From Paenibacillus phytohabitans (GTDB lineage: Bacteria > Bacillota > Bacilli > Paenibacillales > Paenibacillaceae): 64,000 bases of DNA. Of this stretch, positions 17,746 to 26,117 are shown one piece after another. Position numbers and translations under genes: made by a program. Numbering within the stretch: the stretch's first letter is position 1; the number at the start of each line of letters is the position of its first letter. The DNA lies in contig NZ_WHOB01000062.1 of NCBI RefSeq assembly GCF_013141775.1, positions 62,001 to 126,000 on the forward strand, in the 5' to 3' direction. The notes beneath the pieces are model-generated. The model was not told the origin of the DNA, searched no databases, and was given only the letters and a program-made list of their open reading frames with translations.

Positions 17746-18249
17746 ATGAATGCACTGAAACAGACTTCTGCATTGCAGGACAGCAGCATGTCGGCCTGGT
17801 TCTATGTTGTTGTCGGAGGACTGGTGGATATCTTCTGGGCCACCGGGCTGAAATACAGTCAAGGCTTCCGCCTGTTCTGGCCGAGCCTGCTGGTCCTGTG
17901 CTGCATTGGAATAAGCTATACCTTATATGTAAAAGCCATGATGCGGCTGCCTGTTGGAACCGCATATACCGTATTTACCGGCATCGGGGCGGCAGGCACT
18001 GCCGCCGCCGGAATGCTGCTGCTGAGCGAACCCGCCGGGTTCTGGCGGATCTTCTTCATTCTACTGCTGCTCTGTGGCATGATCGGCCTGAAGCTGACGG
18101 CTGGGGATGAGAGTGAGCCGCAGGAAGGCGGCGGTGAAGCAGATGCAGCGCTTCGGGGCGGTGAGCCTGGCCGGGCACTGAAGAAAGGGCACTTCCTGCC
18201 ATTGTCAACGACGTCCCCGGCAGACCGTGAACAAGGAGGCCTGCGCTAG
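17746..18249 (+). CDS. SMR family exporter subunit, YkkC-like, with Asp at the key acidic site
   Basis: Small multidrug resistance transporter of 167 residues with four membrane helices and an unusually long, Glu/Gly-rich cytoplasmic tail of about 55 residues (families are usually 105-115). The helix-1 motif is LVDIFWATGLKY, so the normally conserved proton-coupling Glu is Asp28. The PVGTAYTVFTGIGAAGT block of helix 3 is intact. An AAGGAG site precedes the ATG. It overlaps the second SMR gene by one base, the usual pairing of YkkCD- or YvdSR-type heterodimers, which export guanidinium or cationic compounds. The cargo here is unknown. Confidence 0.9.
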   Translation: MNALKQTSALQDSSMSAWFYVVVGGLVDIFWATGLKYSQGFRLFWPSLLVLCCIGISYTLYVKAMMRLPVGTAYTVFTGIGAAGTAAAGMLLLSEPAGFWRIFFILLLLCGMIGLKLTAGDESEPQEGGGEADAALRGGEPGRALKKGHFLPLSTTSPADREQGGLR

Positions 18250-18563
18250 TGGGCTGGCTGCTGCTGATCATTGCCGGATTGTCGGAGGTCGCCAGTGTTC
18301 CTCTATTAAAATATTCCCGGGGATTCCGTCGGCTCTGGCCCTCTGTTGCCGCAGTTGCCGCCCTTGCACTTAGCTTCTATTGCCTGTCGCGCTCGGTAAT
18401 GACGATACCTGTCGGGACGGCCTATGCCGTGTGGACGGGCATCGGCTCCTGCGGAGCGGTCGTGCTGGGGGCCATGGTGTATAGAGAATCGCTTAGACCG
18501 TCCAAACTGATATGCCTGGCCATCATTATTATCGGCATGATCGGCTTAAGGCTGACATCGTAA
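18249..18563 (+). CDS. SMR family exporter subunit, YkkD/YvdR-like
   Basis: Second subunit, 104 residues and four helices, the standard size. Helix 1 keeps the essential acidic residue as Glu13 (AGLSEVAS), and helix 3 has the signature PVGTAYAVWTGIG. GTG start at 18249 shares a base with the TAG stop of the partner gene, so translation is coupled. The pair probably works as an antiparallel heterodimer in the membrane, in which the two subunits have different acidic residues (Asp and Glu). Confidence 0.92.
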   Translation: MGWLLLIIAGLSEVASVPLLKYSRGFRRLWPSVAAVAALALSFYCLSRSVMTIPVGTAYAVWTGIGSCGAVVLGAMVYRESLRPSKLICLAIIIIGMIGLRLTS

Positions 18564-18600
18564 CGGGTTCAGAATAATAAATTCATAAATTCAGGTACAA

Positions 18601-18677
18601 GCCTACCGGACAGCCGGAGGCCTGATTAGCCGGAGCAAGGGCGGAAACTGCCCTGCTTGCCGGAGTCAGGCCTTTTT
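18601..18677 (+). promoter_or_regulatory. Attenuator-like leader or terminator before the TauABC-like operon
   Basis: A branched hairpin has outer arms AGGCCTGA (18618-18625) and TCAGGCCT (18666-18673) followed by TTTT, with an inner GC-rich stem at 18630-18663. An alternative hairpin, GCCTACCGG / CCGGAGGC (18601-18621), uses part of the terminator's 5' arm. The two are mutually exclusive, as in attenuators. It may instead be a plain terminator for the SMR pair. It matches no riboswitch class I recognise. Confidence 0.6.
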
Positions 18678-18708
18678 GTATGCCGGCAAGAGAGAGGAGA
18701 CCCGCAAC

Positions 18709-19608
18709 ATGCAGAGCAATACACCGAAGGCAGCGCGTCCTGAGGAAGGGCAGAGTATCAGCGTTAGCGAACCAAAGGGCAACGGCCGGAATCCGGTTGA
18801 ATCAACGGCATCCGCGTTACCGCCTGCAGCAGCAGGCTGGTCCAAAGAATGGCTGTACCGGGGAATTTCGGTGGCTTCCCTGCTGGCCGCACTGCTGCTG
18901 TGGTGGCTGGTCAGTGCCAGAGAGTGGGTGAATCCGCTGTTCCTGCCGGAGCCGCAGACCGTATGGGCAGCCTTCACCGATGTTCTGCATGAAGGGTACA
19001 AAGGCCAAACGCTGCTGAATCATATCGGCACCAGCATGCGCAGGCTGTTTCTCGCGCTGGCCGCAGCCTTTGTTACGGCTGTGCCGCTAGGAATATTGTG
19101 CGGACGTTACCGGGTGCTGCGCGCGGTTATTGATCCTTTTATCGAATTCTACCGGCCGCTGCCGCCGCTTGCCTACTACACTTTACTCATTCTCTGGTTT
19201 GGCATTACAGATGTGTCGAAGGTGCTGCTGCTGTTTCTCGGGGCTTTCGCTCCGCTCTTCATTACGGCCGTGTTCAGTGTGCAGCGGCTGAGTCCGGACC
19301 GGATCAACGGGGCCAGATCGCTGGGCGCACGGGGCTGGAAGCTGTATGCCTTCGTGATCTTTCCCTCGGTGCTGCCTGAGCTGTTAACCGGATTGCGGAC
19401 CGCAGTCGGGGTAAGCTATTCCACACTGGTAGCTGCGGAGATGGTGGCTGCCGTATCTGGAGTCGGCTGGCTGGTGCTGGATGCGAGCAAGTTCCTGCGC
19501 AGCGATATTATGTATCTGGGCATTATCATCATGGCACTGATCGCCATCGTGATTGATCTGATTATCCGCAGCTTAATCCGGCGTGTATCGCCTTGGACGG
19601 AGCAATGA
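18709..19608 (+). CDS. ABC transporter permease, NitT/TauT family (TauC/SsuC-like)
   Basis: Membrane permease of 299 residues. After a 40-residue polar start, six hydrophobic segments follow, with the EAA loop RINGARSLGARGWKLYAFVIFPSVLPELLTGLR in pieces near residue 205-235 and the typical LPPLAYYTLLILWFGI block near 148. The ATG at 18709 follows AGAGAGGAG; the upstream TTG at 18676 lies in the terminator T-tract and is rejected. It is the first gene of a permease, binding protein, ATPase operon for a sulfonate, taurine or similar anion. Confidence 0.93.
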   Translation: MQSNTPKAARPEEGQSISVSEPKGNGRNPVESTASALPPAAAGWSKEWLYRGISVASLLAALLLWWLVSAREWVNPLFLPEPQTVWAAFTDVLHEGYKGQTLLNHIGTSMRRLFLALAAAFVTAVPLGILCGRYRVLRAVIDPFIEFYRPLPPLAYYTLLILWFGITDVSKVLLLFLGAFAPLFITAVFSVQRLSPDRINGARSLGARGWKLYAFVIFPSVLPELLTGLRTAVGVSYSTLVAAEMVAAVSGVGWLVLDASKFLRSDIMYLGIIIMALIAIVIDLIIRSLIRRVSPWTEQ

Positions 19609-19645
19609 ATAACTATGGTTTTCATAAAAGGAGAGTAGAAAATAT

Positions 19646-20788
19646 ATGAAACAGCTTCATTCAAAGTTTCGCTTAGGGACCCTTCTGGCAATATTCGCTT
19701 TGCTGGTGGTGGTATCCGGCTGCGGCAATTCTGCCAGCAATAGCGGGAACAGCGGTAATACAGCGAAAGCGGCGGCTGCCACAGAGAACGCCAACGCTAC
19801 GGAGGCAGCTGCAGCGGTGGCTGAGGAAGCTACGCCAGCACCTGCAGCGGCGGAAGAGCTGCCGAAGGAAATCCGCATCGGCTATCAGGTCTCACCGAAC
19901 GGAGAGCTGCTGGCCAAGTCCCTCGGCCTGCTGGAGAAGAAATATCCCGATATCGAAATATCCTGGCTCAAGTTCGATTCCGGCCGCGACGTGAACGTGG
20001 CGATTGCCAGCGGCGGAATCGACTTCGGCCTGCTGGGTACCCCTCCGGGAGCGTCCGGTGTGGCCCAAGGTCTGCCGGATCAAATCTATTATATTCATGA
20101 TGTCATCGGCGAGAGTGAGGCACTGGTAGTCAAGAGTGCTGCCGGAATCAGCTCCCTCGCCGAGCTCAAAGGCCACAAGATCGCTACCACCTTCGGCTCC
20201 ACCTCGCATTTCAGCCTGCTGTCGGCACTGAAGCAGGAGAACATTGATCCTGCATCCATTACCATACTTGATATGCAGGCTCCCGACATCGTTGCCGCCT
20301 GGCAGAGAGGCGATATCGACGGCGCTTATACCTGGCAGCCGAGCCAGTCGAAGCTGGTGGAGGATGGCGGCAAGGTCATAATTACCTCAGCCGATGTGGC
20401 GGCCAAAGGCGGCATTACCGGAGAGTTCGGCGTGGTGCACAAGGATTTCATCGGGAAGTATCCGAATGCCGTTAAGGGCTATATCGCTGTGCTGGATGAA
20501 GCGGTGAAATATTACCGGGATCACCCGCAGGAGTCGGCGGAAGCGATGTCTGCTGAGCTTGGACTTAGCGCCGAAGCCACGCTTAAGGCGATGAATGAAA
20601 TTATCGTGCTGGATGCCTCGCAGCAATCAGCCCCTGAATATATGGGCACGCCGGATCAGCCGGGCGCATTCGGACAGCTGCTGAAGGACACGGGTGATTT
20701 CCTTGTAGAGCAGAAGTCGATCACCGATTCACCTGACCTCTCGGTCTACCAGCAGGCTTTGCGGAGCGATTTGTATACCGGTAATTAG
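19646..20788 (+). CDS. Substrate-binding lipoprotein, TauA/SsuA-like
   Basis: Lipoprotein of 380 residues with lipobox VVSGC (Cys near residue 27), an Ala/Glu/Asn-rich linker to about residue 70, and a type-2 periplasmic-binding domain. The blocks IRIGYQVSPNGEL, GGIDFGLLGTPPG, SEALVVK and ATTFGSTSHFSLL fit the TauA/SsuA group, which binds taurine or aliphatic sulfonates. It starts after AAAAGGAGAG, 37 bases downstream of the permease. The ligand assignment is by resemblance of motifs and is not proven; other small anions or amines are possible. Confidence 0.9.
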   Translation: MKQLHSKFRLGTLLAIFALLVVVSGCGNSASNSGNSGNTAKAAAATENANATEAAAAVAEEATPAPAAAEELPKEIRIGYQVSPNGELLAKSLGLLEKKYPDIEISWLKFDSGRDVNVAIASGGIDFGLLGTPPGASGVAQGLPDQIYYIHDVIGESEALVVKSAAGISSLAELKGHKIATTFGSTSHFSLLSALKQENIDPASITILDMQAPDIVAAWQRGDIDGAYTWQPSQSKLVEDGGKVIITSADVAAKGGITGEFGVVHKDFIGKYPNAVKGYIAVLDEAVKYYRDHPQESAEAMSAELGLSAEATLKAMNEIIVLDASQQSAPEYMGTPDQPGAFGQLLKDTGDFLVEQKSITDSPDLSVYQQALRSDLYTGN

Positions 20789-20818
20789 ACCAGCAATGAC
20801 AAGGAGGCGGGTGGCGCG

Positions 20819-21724
20819 ATGATCTTGGAAGAAAAACTGGACGGTCCCGGTGGTACAGGTGTACTGAGTGCCGGGAATTACGGGGAGAGCGGACGCAGGG
20901 GGGCGGCTTCCGGTATGGCCGGAGCTGCTGCGGTACCGGTAACCTCCAACGGCAGCGGACAGGGTATCCTGCTGGAGAGCATCGGCCTCACCTATGGCAG
21001 AGGGACCACAGCAAGGCAGGTGCTGCAGGATGTTAACCTGCAGCTGACACCGGGTGAATTCGTTGTAGTCCTTGGACCTTCGGGCTGCGGTAAAACCTCC
21101 TTGCTGAACATTATCGCCGGGTACCTGAAGCCTTCGCAGGGCAGCATCGCCATTAACGGCAAACGCCATACCCGGCCGGATTCCGAGGTCGGCGTGGTGT
21201 TCCAGCAGGCGAACCTTTTTCCCTGGCTGACGCTAGCCCGTAACATTGAGTTCGGGCTGCGGATGAAGAACCAGCCCAAGGCTGAGCGCAGGGAGCGTGT
21301 CGCTTATTTACTGGAGCTGATGGGCCTTACGGCCTCAGCCGGGCTGTATCCGCATCAGCTCTCCGGAGGCATGAAGCAGCGGGCGGCTATCGCCCGCACC
21401 CTGGCTGCCGAGCCGGAGATCGTCCTGCTCGACGAGCCGTTCAGCGCGCTGGACGCCCTGACCCGCGAGAATATGCAGATTCACCTGCGGGAGATCTGGC
21501 GCAAGACCGGGAAATGCATGTTCTTCATCACCCATGATGTGGATGAGGCCCTGCTGCTGTCCAGCCGCCTGATTGTCATGCATCCCGGACCGGGCAGAAT
21601 TGTCGAGGACTTCGCCAATCCGCTCACTGAAGGCAGCGTTAGCCGCTCTTTCGCTGACATCCGCAGCGGCGGGGAGTACAGCAGTCTGCGCGAGTATCTG
21701 GTGTCGCGGATGGACGCGCCGTAG
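20819..21724 (+). CDS. ABC transporter ATP-binding protein, TauB/SsuB-like
   Basis: ATPase of 301 residues that would energise the permease at 18709. Walker A GPSGCGKTSLL (near residue 90), Q-loop FQQANLFPWL, signature LSGGMKQR, Walker B IVLLDEPFSALD and the H-loop ITHDVDEALLL are all intact. The first 40 residues form a Gly/Ala-rich extension before the nucleotide-binding fold, which most homologues lack. AAGGAGG lies 11-17 bases before the ATG. It closes the operon and is followed by a very strong terminator. Confidence 0.95.
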   Translation: MILEEKLDGPGGTGVLSAGNYGESGRRGAASGMAGAAAVPVTSNGSGQGILLESIGLTYGRGTTARQVLQDVNLQLTPGEFVVVLGPSGCGKTSLLNIIAGYLKPSQGSIAINGKRHTRPDSEVGVVFQQANLFPWLTLARNIEFGLRMKNQPKAERRERVAYLLELMGLTASAGLYPHQLSGGMKQRAAIARTLAAEPEIVLLDEPFSALDALTRENMQIHLREIWRKTGKCMFFITHDVDEALLLSSRLIVMHPGPGRIVEDFANPLTEGSVSRSFADIRSGGEYSSLREYLVSRMDAP

Positions 21725-21725
21725 G

Positions 21726-21778
21726 AACAGCAGGCGCCATGGACACAACAAAGTCCATGGCGCCTGCTGTTATTTTAT
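21726..21778 (+). terminator. Strong terminator of the TauABC-like operon
   Basis: Perfect 19-bp stem (arms 21726-21744 and 21753-21771) with an 8-base loop ACAACAAA, followed by TATTTTAT. It begins one base after the ATPase stop codon. The arms are palindrome-rich (GGCGCC, CCATGG). Confidence 0.9.
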
Positions 21779-21817
21779 AGAACATGATCAGGTTCTTAGA
21801 AGTCCTATGGCCTTTTC

Positions 21818-22087
21818 TCAGATCATGACAAACACAACTTCATTTCCATTAGGATAGGTGTACATCATTCTTGCTCCTGTATAAATGGAGAGTAGATTAT
21901 AGTGATTGACCTCAAGTCCGGTTTCTTCTTTAACTTCTCTGATCATGGTCTCTTCAATCGTTTCACCGGCCTCCATTCCCCCGCCGGGCAATCCCCAATC
22001 CCCGTAATCAGACCGTTGTTGTAACAATATCCGGCCGTGTTTATCTTTAATAATGGCTCCGCCTGTAACAATAATACTTCTGGTCAT
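21818..22087 (-). pseudogene. Nudix hydrolase, truncated at the C-terminus
   Basis: Reading frame of 89 residues that opens normally (MTRSIIVTGGAIIKDKHG) and contains an intact Nudix box, GGMEAGETIEETMIREVKEETGL in pieces, for Mg-dependent hydrolysis of nucleoside diphosphate derivatives. Family members usually run to about 140-160 residues. Here the frame stops right after VVFVMI, in the middle of the fold, and the roughly 40 bases between this stop and the neighbouring terminator do not hold the missing part. It is probably a deletion remnant with little or no activity, though a short product could still be made. Confidence 0.75.
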
Positions 22088-22302
22088 GATCTCAGTCCTT
22101 TTATTCGTAGTAGGCTGCTTCTTGCATGAATCTCACATACAGTATCGTTTAGCGGCCTTCTTTTTCACAGGGGAAAAGTCACAGTTGATTACGGCAGGAA
22201 TCATTTATGATAGGGGCAAGAGATTAATCATCACGCTATTTTCAGCATCATCAGAGCCTTAAGCCATTCCAAATAAAATGGAAACGGAGATGAAACGGGA
22301 CT

Positions 22303-22761
22303 ATGCTGACGATAGCCAAAGCCGGGACAGAGCATCTGGAAGAAATGTGCCTGCTGCTGCAGGAGCTGTTTGGAATGGAGCAGGATTTCGCCAGTGCGGC
22401 GGCTAACCTGGATAAGCAGAGGGCGGGACTGCGGCTGATTCTGGCGCATCCGGAACGCGGTCAATTACTGCTGCTCAAACGGGGAGATAAGGTGGCTGGT
22501 ATGGTGAATCTGGTGTTTGCGTTCAGCACGTTCGAAGGCGGGCCGGTAATCATGCTGGAGGATTTCATTGTAGCAGCTGAAGAGCGGAGGCAGGGCAGCG
22601 GCCGCTTTTTCATGGACGGTATAGTTGCTTACGCCAAAGAGCGCGGATTTCTGCGGATCACCCTGCTGGCCGATGCGGAGAACGCGCGGGCGCTGCATTT
22701 TTATGAAGCGGCGGGCTATGAGTACTCTAATATGAGATGTCTGCGGCTGGCGGTGAAGTGA
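22303..22761 (+). CDS. GNAT family N-acetyltransferase
   Basis: Soluble acetyltransferase of 152 residues. The acetyl-CoA-binding motif A region is visible as EDFIVAAEERRQGSGRFFMDGIVAYAK (R-x-x-G-x-G variant RRQGSG near residue 97), followed by FLRITLLADAENARALHFYEAAGY, the motif B pattern. It transfers acetyl from acetyl-CoA to an amine on a small molecule or protein; the substrate cannot be read. GGAGATGA lies about 10 bases before the ATG. It stands alone between the Nudix remnant and an empty region. Confidence 0.9.
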   Translation: MLTIAKAGTEHLEEMCLLLQELFGMEQDFASAAANLDKQRAGLRLILAHPERGQLLLLKRGDKVAGMVNLVFAFSTFEGGPVIMLEDFIVAAEERRQGSGRFFMDGIVAYAKERGFLRITLLADAENARALHFYEAAGYEYSNMRCLRLAVK

Positions 22762-22845
22762 TGGAGAGCAGGGAGCCTGCCTGGTCATTCTTTTGAATGA
22801 GCGTTGTTGGCACCAAGACAATGAGCGTGCGAGGAAGTATATGTA

Positions 22846-22938
22846 ATGAAGCGGATGTTAAAAAGCATATTTCGCGGTCCGGGAGCAGCGGGATGGCCTG
22901 CTGGATTCCTTGTTATTCTTATGTGCTTTTTGGCGTAA
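22846..22938 (+). CDS. Possible 30-residue membrane peptide
   Basis: A short frame begins ATG AAG CGG ATG after GAGGAAG at 9 bases and ends at TAA 22936-22938. The product would have a basic start (MKRMLKSIFR) and a hydrophobic end (AGFLVILMCFLA). It is too short for homology judgement and could be chance. A 17-bp inverted repeat lies 40 bases downstream. Confidence 0.25.
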   Translation: MKRMLKSIFRGPGAAGWPAGFLVILMCFLA

Positions 22939-22978
22939 CCCCTGCGCAGGCAGCGGCCCCGCTAAGTGCTTCAATTAT

Positions 22979-23054
22979 AAGGTTGTTCCGGCAGGCAAGC
23001 CTACATGATGCGTGTGAGTTATGAAATGTAGAGTATTCCTGCCGGGACAACCTT
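22979..23054. repeat. Inverted repeat with 17-bp arms and 42-base loop
   Basis: Arms AAGGTTGTTCCGGCAGG (22979-22995) and CCTGCCGGGACAACCTT (23038-23054) pair over 17 positions with one G-T. The right arm is followed by TGC, not a T-run. It may be a weak terminator or the ends of a small mobile-element remnant. The rest of the 22762-23478 gap holds the ACACTTAATT repeat array and no recognisable gene. Confidence 0.7.
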
Positions 23055-23198
23055 TGCTATTAAGAGTAACCTTTCAATTCATATGCACAGTGAGAGCAGC
23101 CAGAAGCTGCGTCTAGGCTAATCTGCATATTCATAATACTCAGCTAATCCGTTCATAGACAGAACTATGATAAATTACAGCCGGAAGCTGTAATAAGT

Positions 23199-23372
23199 GG
23201 ATTTATGACACTTAATTTTTCGCGCCATCTGCTGAATCGGAATTAGATGGATTTATGACACTTAATTGTGCCCAATATGCTCATATCAGCCAATATGCAT
23301 GGAATTAAGTGTCGTTTATCCAACTAAAATCTCATATTCGAAAATTTCGAGGGAATTAAGTGTTGTTATTCC
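23199..23372. repeat. Four-copy intergenic repeat, two copies in each orientation
   Basis: Two forward copies read GGATTTATGACACTTAATT (starting 23199 and 23249) and two inverted copies read GGAATTAAGTGTCGTTTATC or GGAATTAAGTGTTGTTATTC (starting 23301 and 23352). Neighbouring copies in the same orientation are 50 and 51 bases apart. The halves face each other around about 23285. The array lies between a GNAT gene and the end of the amidase gene on the other strand. Confidence 0.85.
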
Positions 23373-23478
23373 ACTTATTAGTCGTATAGCCCTCGTTCCG
23401 CCAGCATACATCGCACGCAGCCGCAGTCAGTCTGCATCTCGTCCAGCTTTACACACACTCAGCCTCAGCAAATACATA

Positions 23479-24984
23479 TCAGGCAAACAGCGGGTTCCCC
23501 TTCATTCCCACCCACAGCGGTGATTGTTCCAGACAAGCGGCCAGCTGGAGCAGCAGGTCCTCACGGCCTTTGGAGGCCATGACCTGAACCCCGATCGGCA
23601 GGCCTTCCGCCGTGAGATGCACTGGTACGCTCATCGCCGGCTGACCGGTCAGATTCGCCAGCTGGGTGAAAGGCGTATAGGCTAGGCTGGGCTCGAACAT
23701 CTCATAGATCATCCGCCGCTGAGCGTCTTTGGACAGACTGCTGACTTCCAGCAGCTGCTGAATCTCCTCAGGCGTCTGGGTCAGCTCCCCGATCTTCGGT
23801 GCGGAATCCGCATTCGCAGGCGTGATGTACAGGTCGAACCGGTCCATCAGCGCCGCCATCTGCGCGGCGGCCACATCCCATTCATGCAGACTGTGTACGA
23901 ATTCTGCAGCTGAGACCTGTTTACCGGCTTCGGCCAGCACCCAGGTAACAATATCCACTTCGCTTGCCGCAATCGTACGGCCCATACCGCTCTCGAGCGA
24001 CAGGAACATCGCCGATACCTCACCGGCATTCATCGTATAGTAGTTATCCATCAGTCTGACCCCGTTAACCGGACTCAGCTTTTCCTCGACTGCATAGCCT
24101 TCCGATTCCAGCCACTTTACAGTGTTCATCACAGCTTGTACAGCTTCTTCCGATACCGGTGTACCCACCGGCGAAGCTGTAGTGTACGCAATCCGCAGCT
24201 TCCGCTGCGCAGGCTTCAGCAGATCATCCAGATAGACCCCCGGATACAGCGGGGTCTGAAAAGCAGCTTCCGGCTGCACCACCTGAAGCAGATCAAGCAT
24301 CGCGGCACTGTCGCGCACAGTCCGCGTCAGGGCGAAGTCGATCGACGCGCCCTGCCACTGGCGGCCGATACCCGGGCCGACCGGCGTGCGCCCGCGCGTC
24401 GGCTTCAGTCCGAACAGGCCGGTGAACGAGGCCGGTATGCGGATGGAGCCGCCACCGTCACTGGCTCCGGCGGCCGGAACGATCCCTGCGGCTACGGCCG
24501 CCGCAGCACCACCGCTGGAACCGCCGGGGGAATAGGCGGGGTTCCACGGATTACGAGCCGGGCCGTGGAGCAGGGGCTCGGTAATATTTTTGAGGCCGAA
24601 TTCCGGGGTATTCGTGTGTCCCAGCGGTATGAAGCCGCCGCGGCGGATACGGGCTACGTAATTAGAGTCCCGCTTGGCAATATTGTCCTTCATGAGCAGG
24701 GCACCCGAAGTCAGCGGTTCTCCGCCGATCGCCTGGGAGATATCCTTCAGCAGGTAGGGCACGCCGGCAAACGGCCGGGAAGTGTCATCATCAAGAACCG
24801 GCATCTCATCCGCTTCCTTCAGCGCTGCCTCCCGCCGGGTGCGGACTACTGCATTCAGCAGCGGATTCATTTCATCGAGCCGGGCGAAGGCGGTTTCCAC
24901 GAGCTCGCGGGGTGAGACTTCACGTGCCTTAACAAGGGCGGCAAGCCCCAGAGCATCATGAGCGGAATAAGAAGACAACGACAT
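23479..24984 (-). CDS. Amidase (amidase signature family)
   Basis: Enzyme of 501 residues, the normal length. The Ser-Ser-Lys machinery is visible: catalytic Lys in PYLLKDIS near residue 80, the Gly/Ser-rich signature SPGGSSGGAAAAVAAGIVPAAGASDGGGSIR in pieces near residues 152-182, and GLKPTRGRTPVG. It hydrolyses an amide to acid and ammonia. It is not clearly GatA, because no gatB or gatC is nearby; AtzF-like, aryl-acylamidase or nylon-type amidases share the same fold. The start ATG follows AGAGGTTG. It stands alone, 122 bases from an AraC gene oriented the same way. Confidence 0.92.
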   Translation of the reverse strand: MSLSSYSAHDALGLAALVKAREVSPRELVETAFARLDEMNPLLNAVVRTRREAALKEADEMPVLDDDTSRPFAGVPYLLKDISQAIGGEPLTSGALLMKDNIAKRDSNYVARIRRGGFIPLGHTNTPEFGLKNITEPLLHGPARNPWNPAYSPGGSSGGAAAAVAAGIVPAAGASDGGGSIRIPASFTGLFGLKPTRGRTPVGPGIGRQWQGASIDFALTRTVRDSAAMLDLLQVVQPEAAFQTPLYPGVYLDDLLKPAQRKLRIAYTTASPVGTPVSEEAVQAVMNTVKWLESEGYAVEEKLSPVNGVRLMDNYYTMNAGEVSAMFLSLESGMGRTIAASEVDIVTWVLAEAGKQVSAAEFVHSLHEWDVAAAQMAALMDRFDLYITPANADSAPKIGELTQTPEEIQQLLEVSSLSKDAQRRMIYEMFEPSLAYTPFTQLANLTGQPAMSVPVHLTAEGLPIGVQVMASKGREDLLLQLAACLEQSPLWVGMKGNPLFA

Positions 24985-25106
24985 GTGTACAACCTCTTTC
25001 TGGCAGGTGTGCAGGCTATAATCGCTATAGATGCGTCTGCGGATAGTAATAGTTGGGACCAGCTTCTCTAGTATACTTCGGGAGCGTCAGACTTCCCAAT
25101 CGGCTG

Positions 25107-26072
25107 CTAGAACTCACCTGGGTCGATGCTTCTTCGCACAGCCCGGATATCCTTGAGCGGCGGGAGGCCGAACAGTCTGCGGTATTCGCGGCTGAACTGC
25201 GAGGCACTCTCATAGCCTACTTCCATGGCAGCAGCCGTGGCACCCATGGAACCGCTCAGCATGAGCCGTCTGGCTTCCTGGAGGCGCAGCTGCTTCTGAT
25301 ACTGCAACGGTCCCATTGCCGTAATGGCTTTGAACTTATGATGCAGGCCGGACACGCTTATATTATGGGCATCAGCAAGCTCATGGACGGTGAAGGAGCG
25401 GCTGTAATTCTGGTGAATCCATGCGATGGCCTGGCCGATACCTCCGGCATTCTGGTCAAAGAGCACCTCCTGCAGGAACAAATGCCCGTAATCGCCGGTC
25501 AGCAAATTGAAGATCAGCTCATGCTTGATGAGTCCGGACAGATAGACGGCTTCCCGGGGATTACCGTTGCCTGTGAGCTTCAGCAGCCGGCTGAACACCT
25601 CCAGAAGGCTGGCGTCGGCTTTGCCAATAAAGGTGGCATTATTCACCTTCTTGTCTCTGGGCTTTATGCTGATTCCGGCCTGCGTCATTACAGAGGCGAT
25701 TTCCTGTGTAGTGATGTCAATGCGAAGACCGATATAAGGCATTTCCCTGGAGACCCCGGCAATTTGCGCGAAGGCAGGGAGATGGATCATGGACACCATG
25801 TAGTCTCCCGGCAGATATTCAAGACTGGTTGAGCCGTAGTGCAGCTTCTTCATGCCTTGTAGGATCAGACAAAAGGAAGGCGTTAAGACACTTGGAATCA
25901 GCGGGGTTATCCGGCTGTTGCGGGAAATCGAAAGATACGGGATCACAGTGGGATGGCGTCCGTCCGCAAGGGTGATTTTCTCAGTCTGCGCGATGATCCC
26001 GGCGATCTGCTCCTGATGATTACCGGTACTCTGTCCAGGAGCGGAGCGGGTCTCGAGCTGTTGCTCTGTCAT
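25107..26072 (-). CDS. AraC family regulator with AraC_N sensor domain
   Basis: Transcription factor of 321 residues. The N-terminal half has the AraC_N (YbfB/RhaS-unlike) pattern with PSFCLILQGMKKLHYG near residue 62 and PGDYMVSMIHLPAFAQI, and the C-terminal half has two helix-turn-helix units ending ASQFSREYRRLFGLPPLKD. Regulators of this type typically sit divergent from the oxidoreductase genes they control, as here: SDR and aldo/keto reductase genes start 217 bases away on the other strand. Two inverted repeats lie in the shared promoter region. Confidence 0.92.
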   Translation of the reverse strand: MTEQQLETRSAPGQSTGNHQEQIAGIIAQTEKITLADGRHPTVIPYLSISRNSRITPLIPSVLTPSFCLILQGMKKLHYGSTSLEYLPGDYMVSMIHLPAFAQIAGVSREMPYIGLRIDITTQEIASVMTQAGISIKPRDKKVNNATFIGKADASLLEVFSRLLKLTGNGNPREAVYLSGLIKHELIFNLLTGDYGHLFLQEVLFDQNAGGIGQAIAWIHQNYSRSFTVHELADAHNISVSGLHHKFKAITAMGPLQYQKQLRLQEARRLMLSGSMGATAAAMEVGYESASQFSREYRRLFGLPPLKDIRAVRRSIDPGEF

Positions 26073-26117
26073 TGTACATCCCGCCTTCCTGTTTATATAG
26101 GTTCAGTTCTCTCTAGC

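Noticed and set aside
22797..23024. 75-codon open frame after the GNAT gene
   Set aside because: It lacks a ribosome site, begins within a few bases of the GNAT gene's downstream region and shows no recognisable features; a shorter 30-codon frame with a site is slightly better but still weak.
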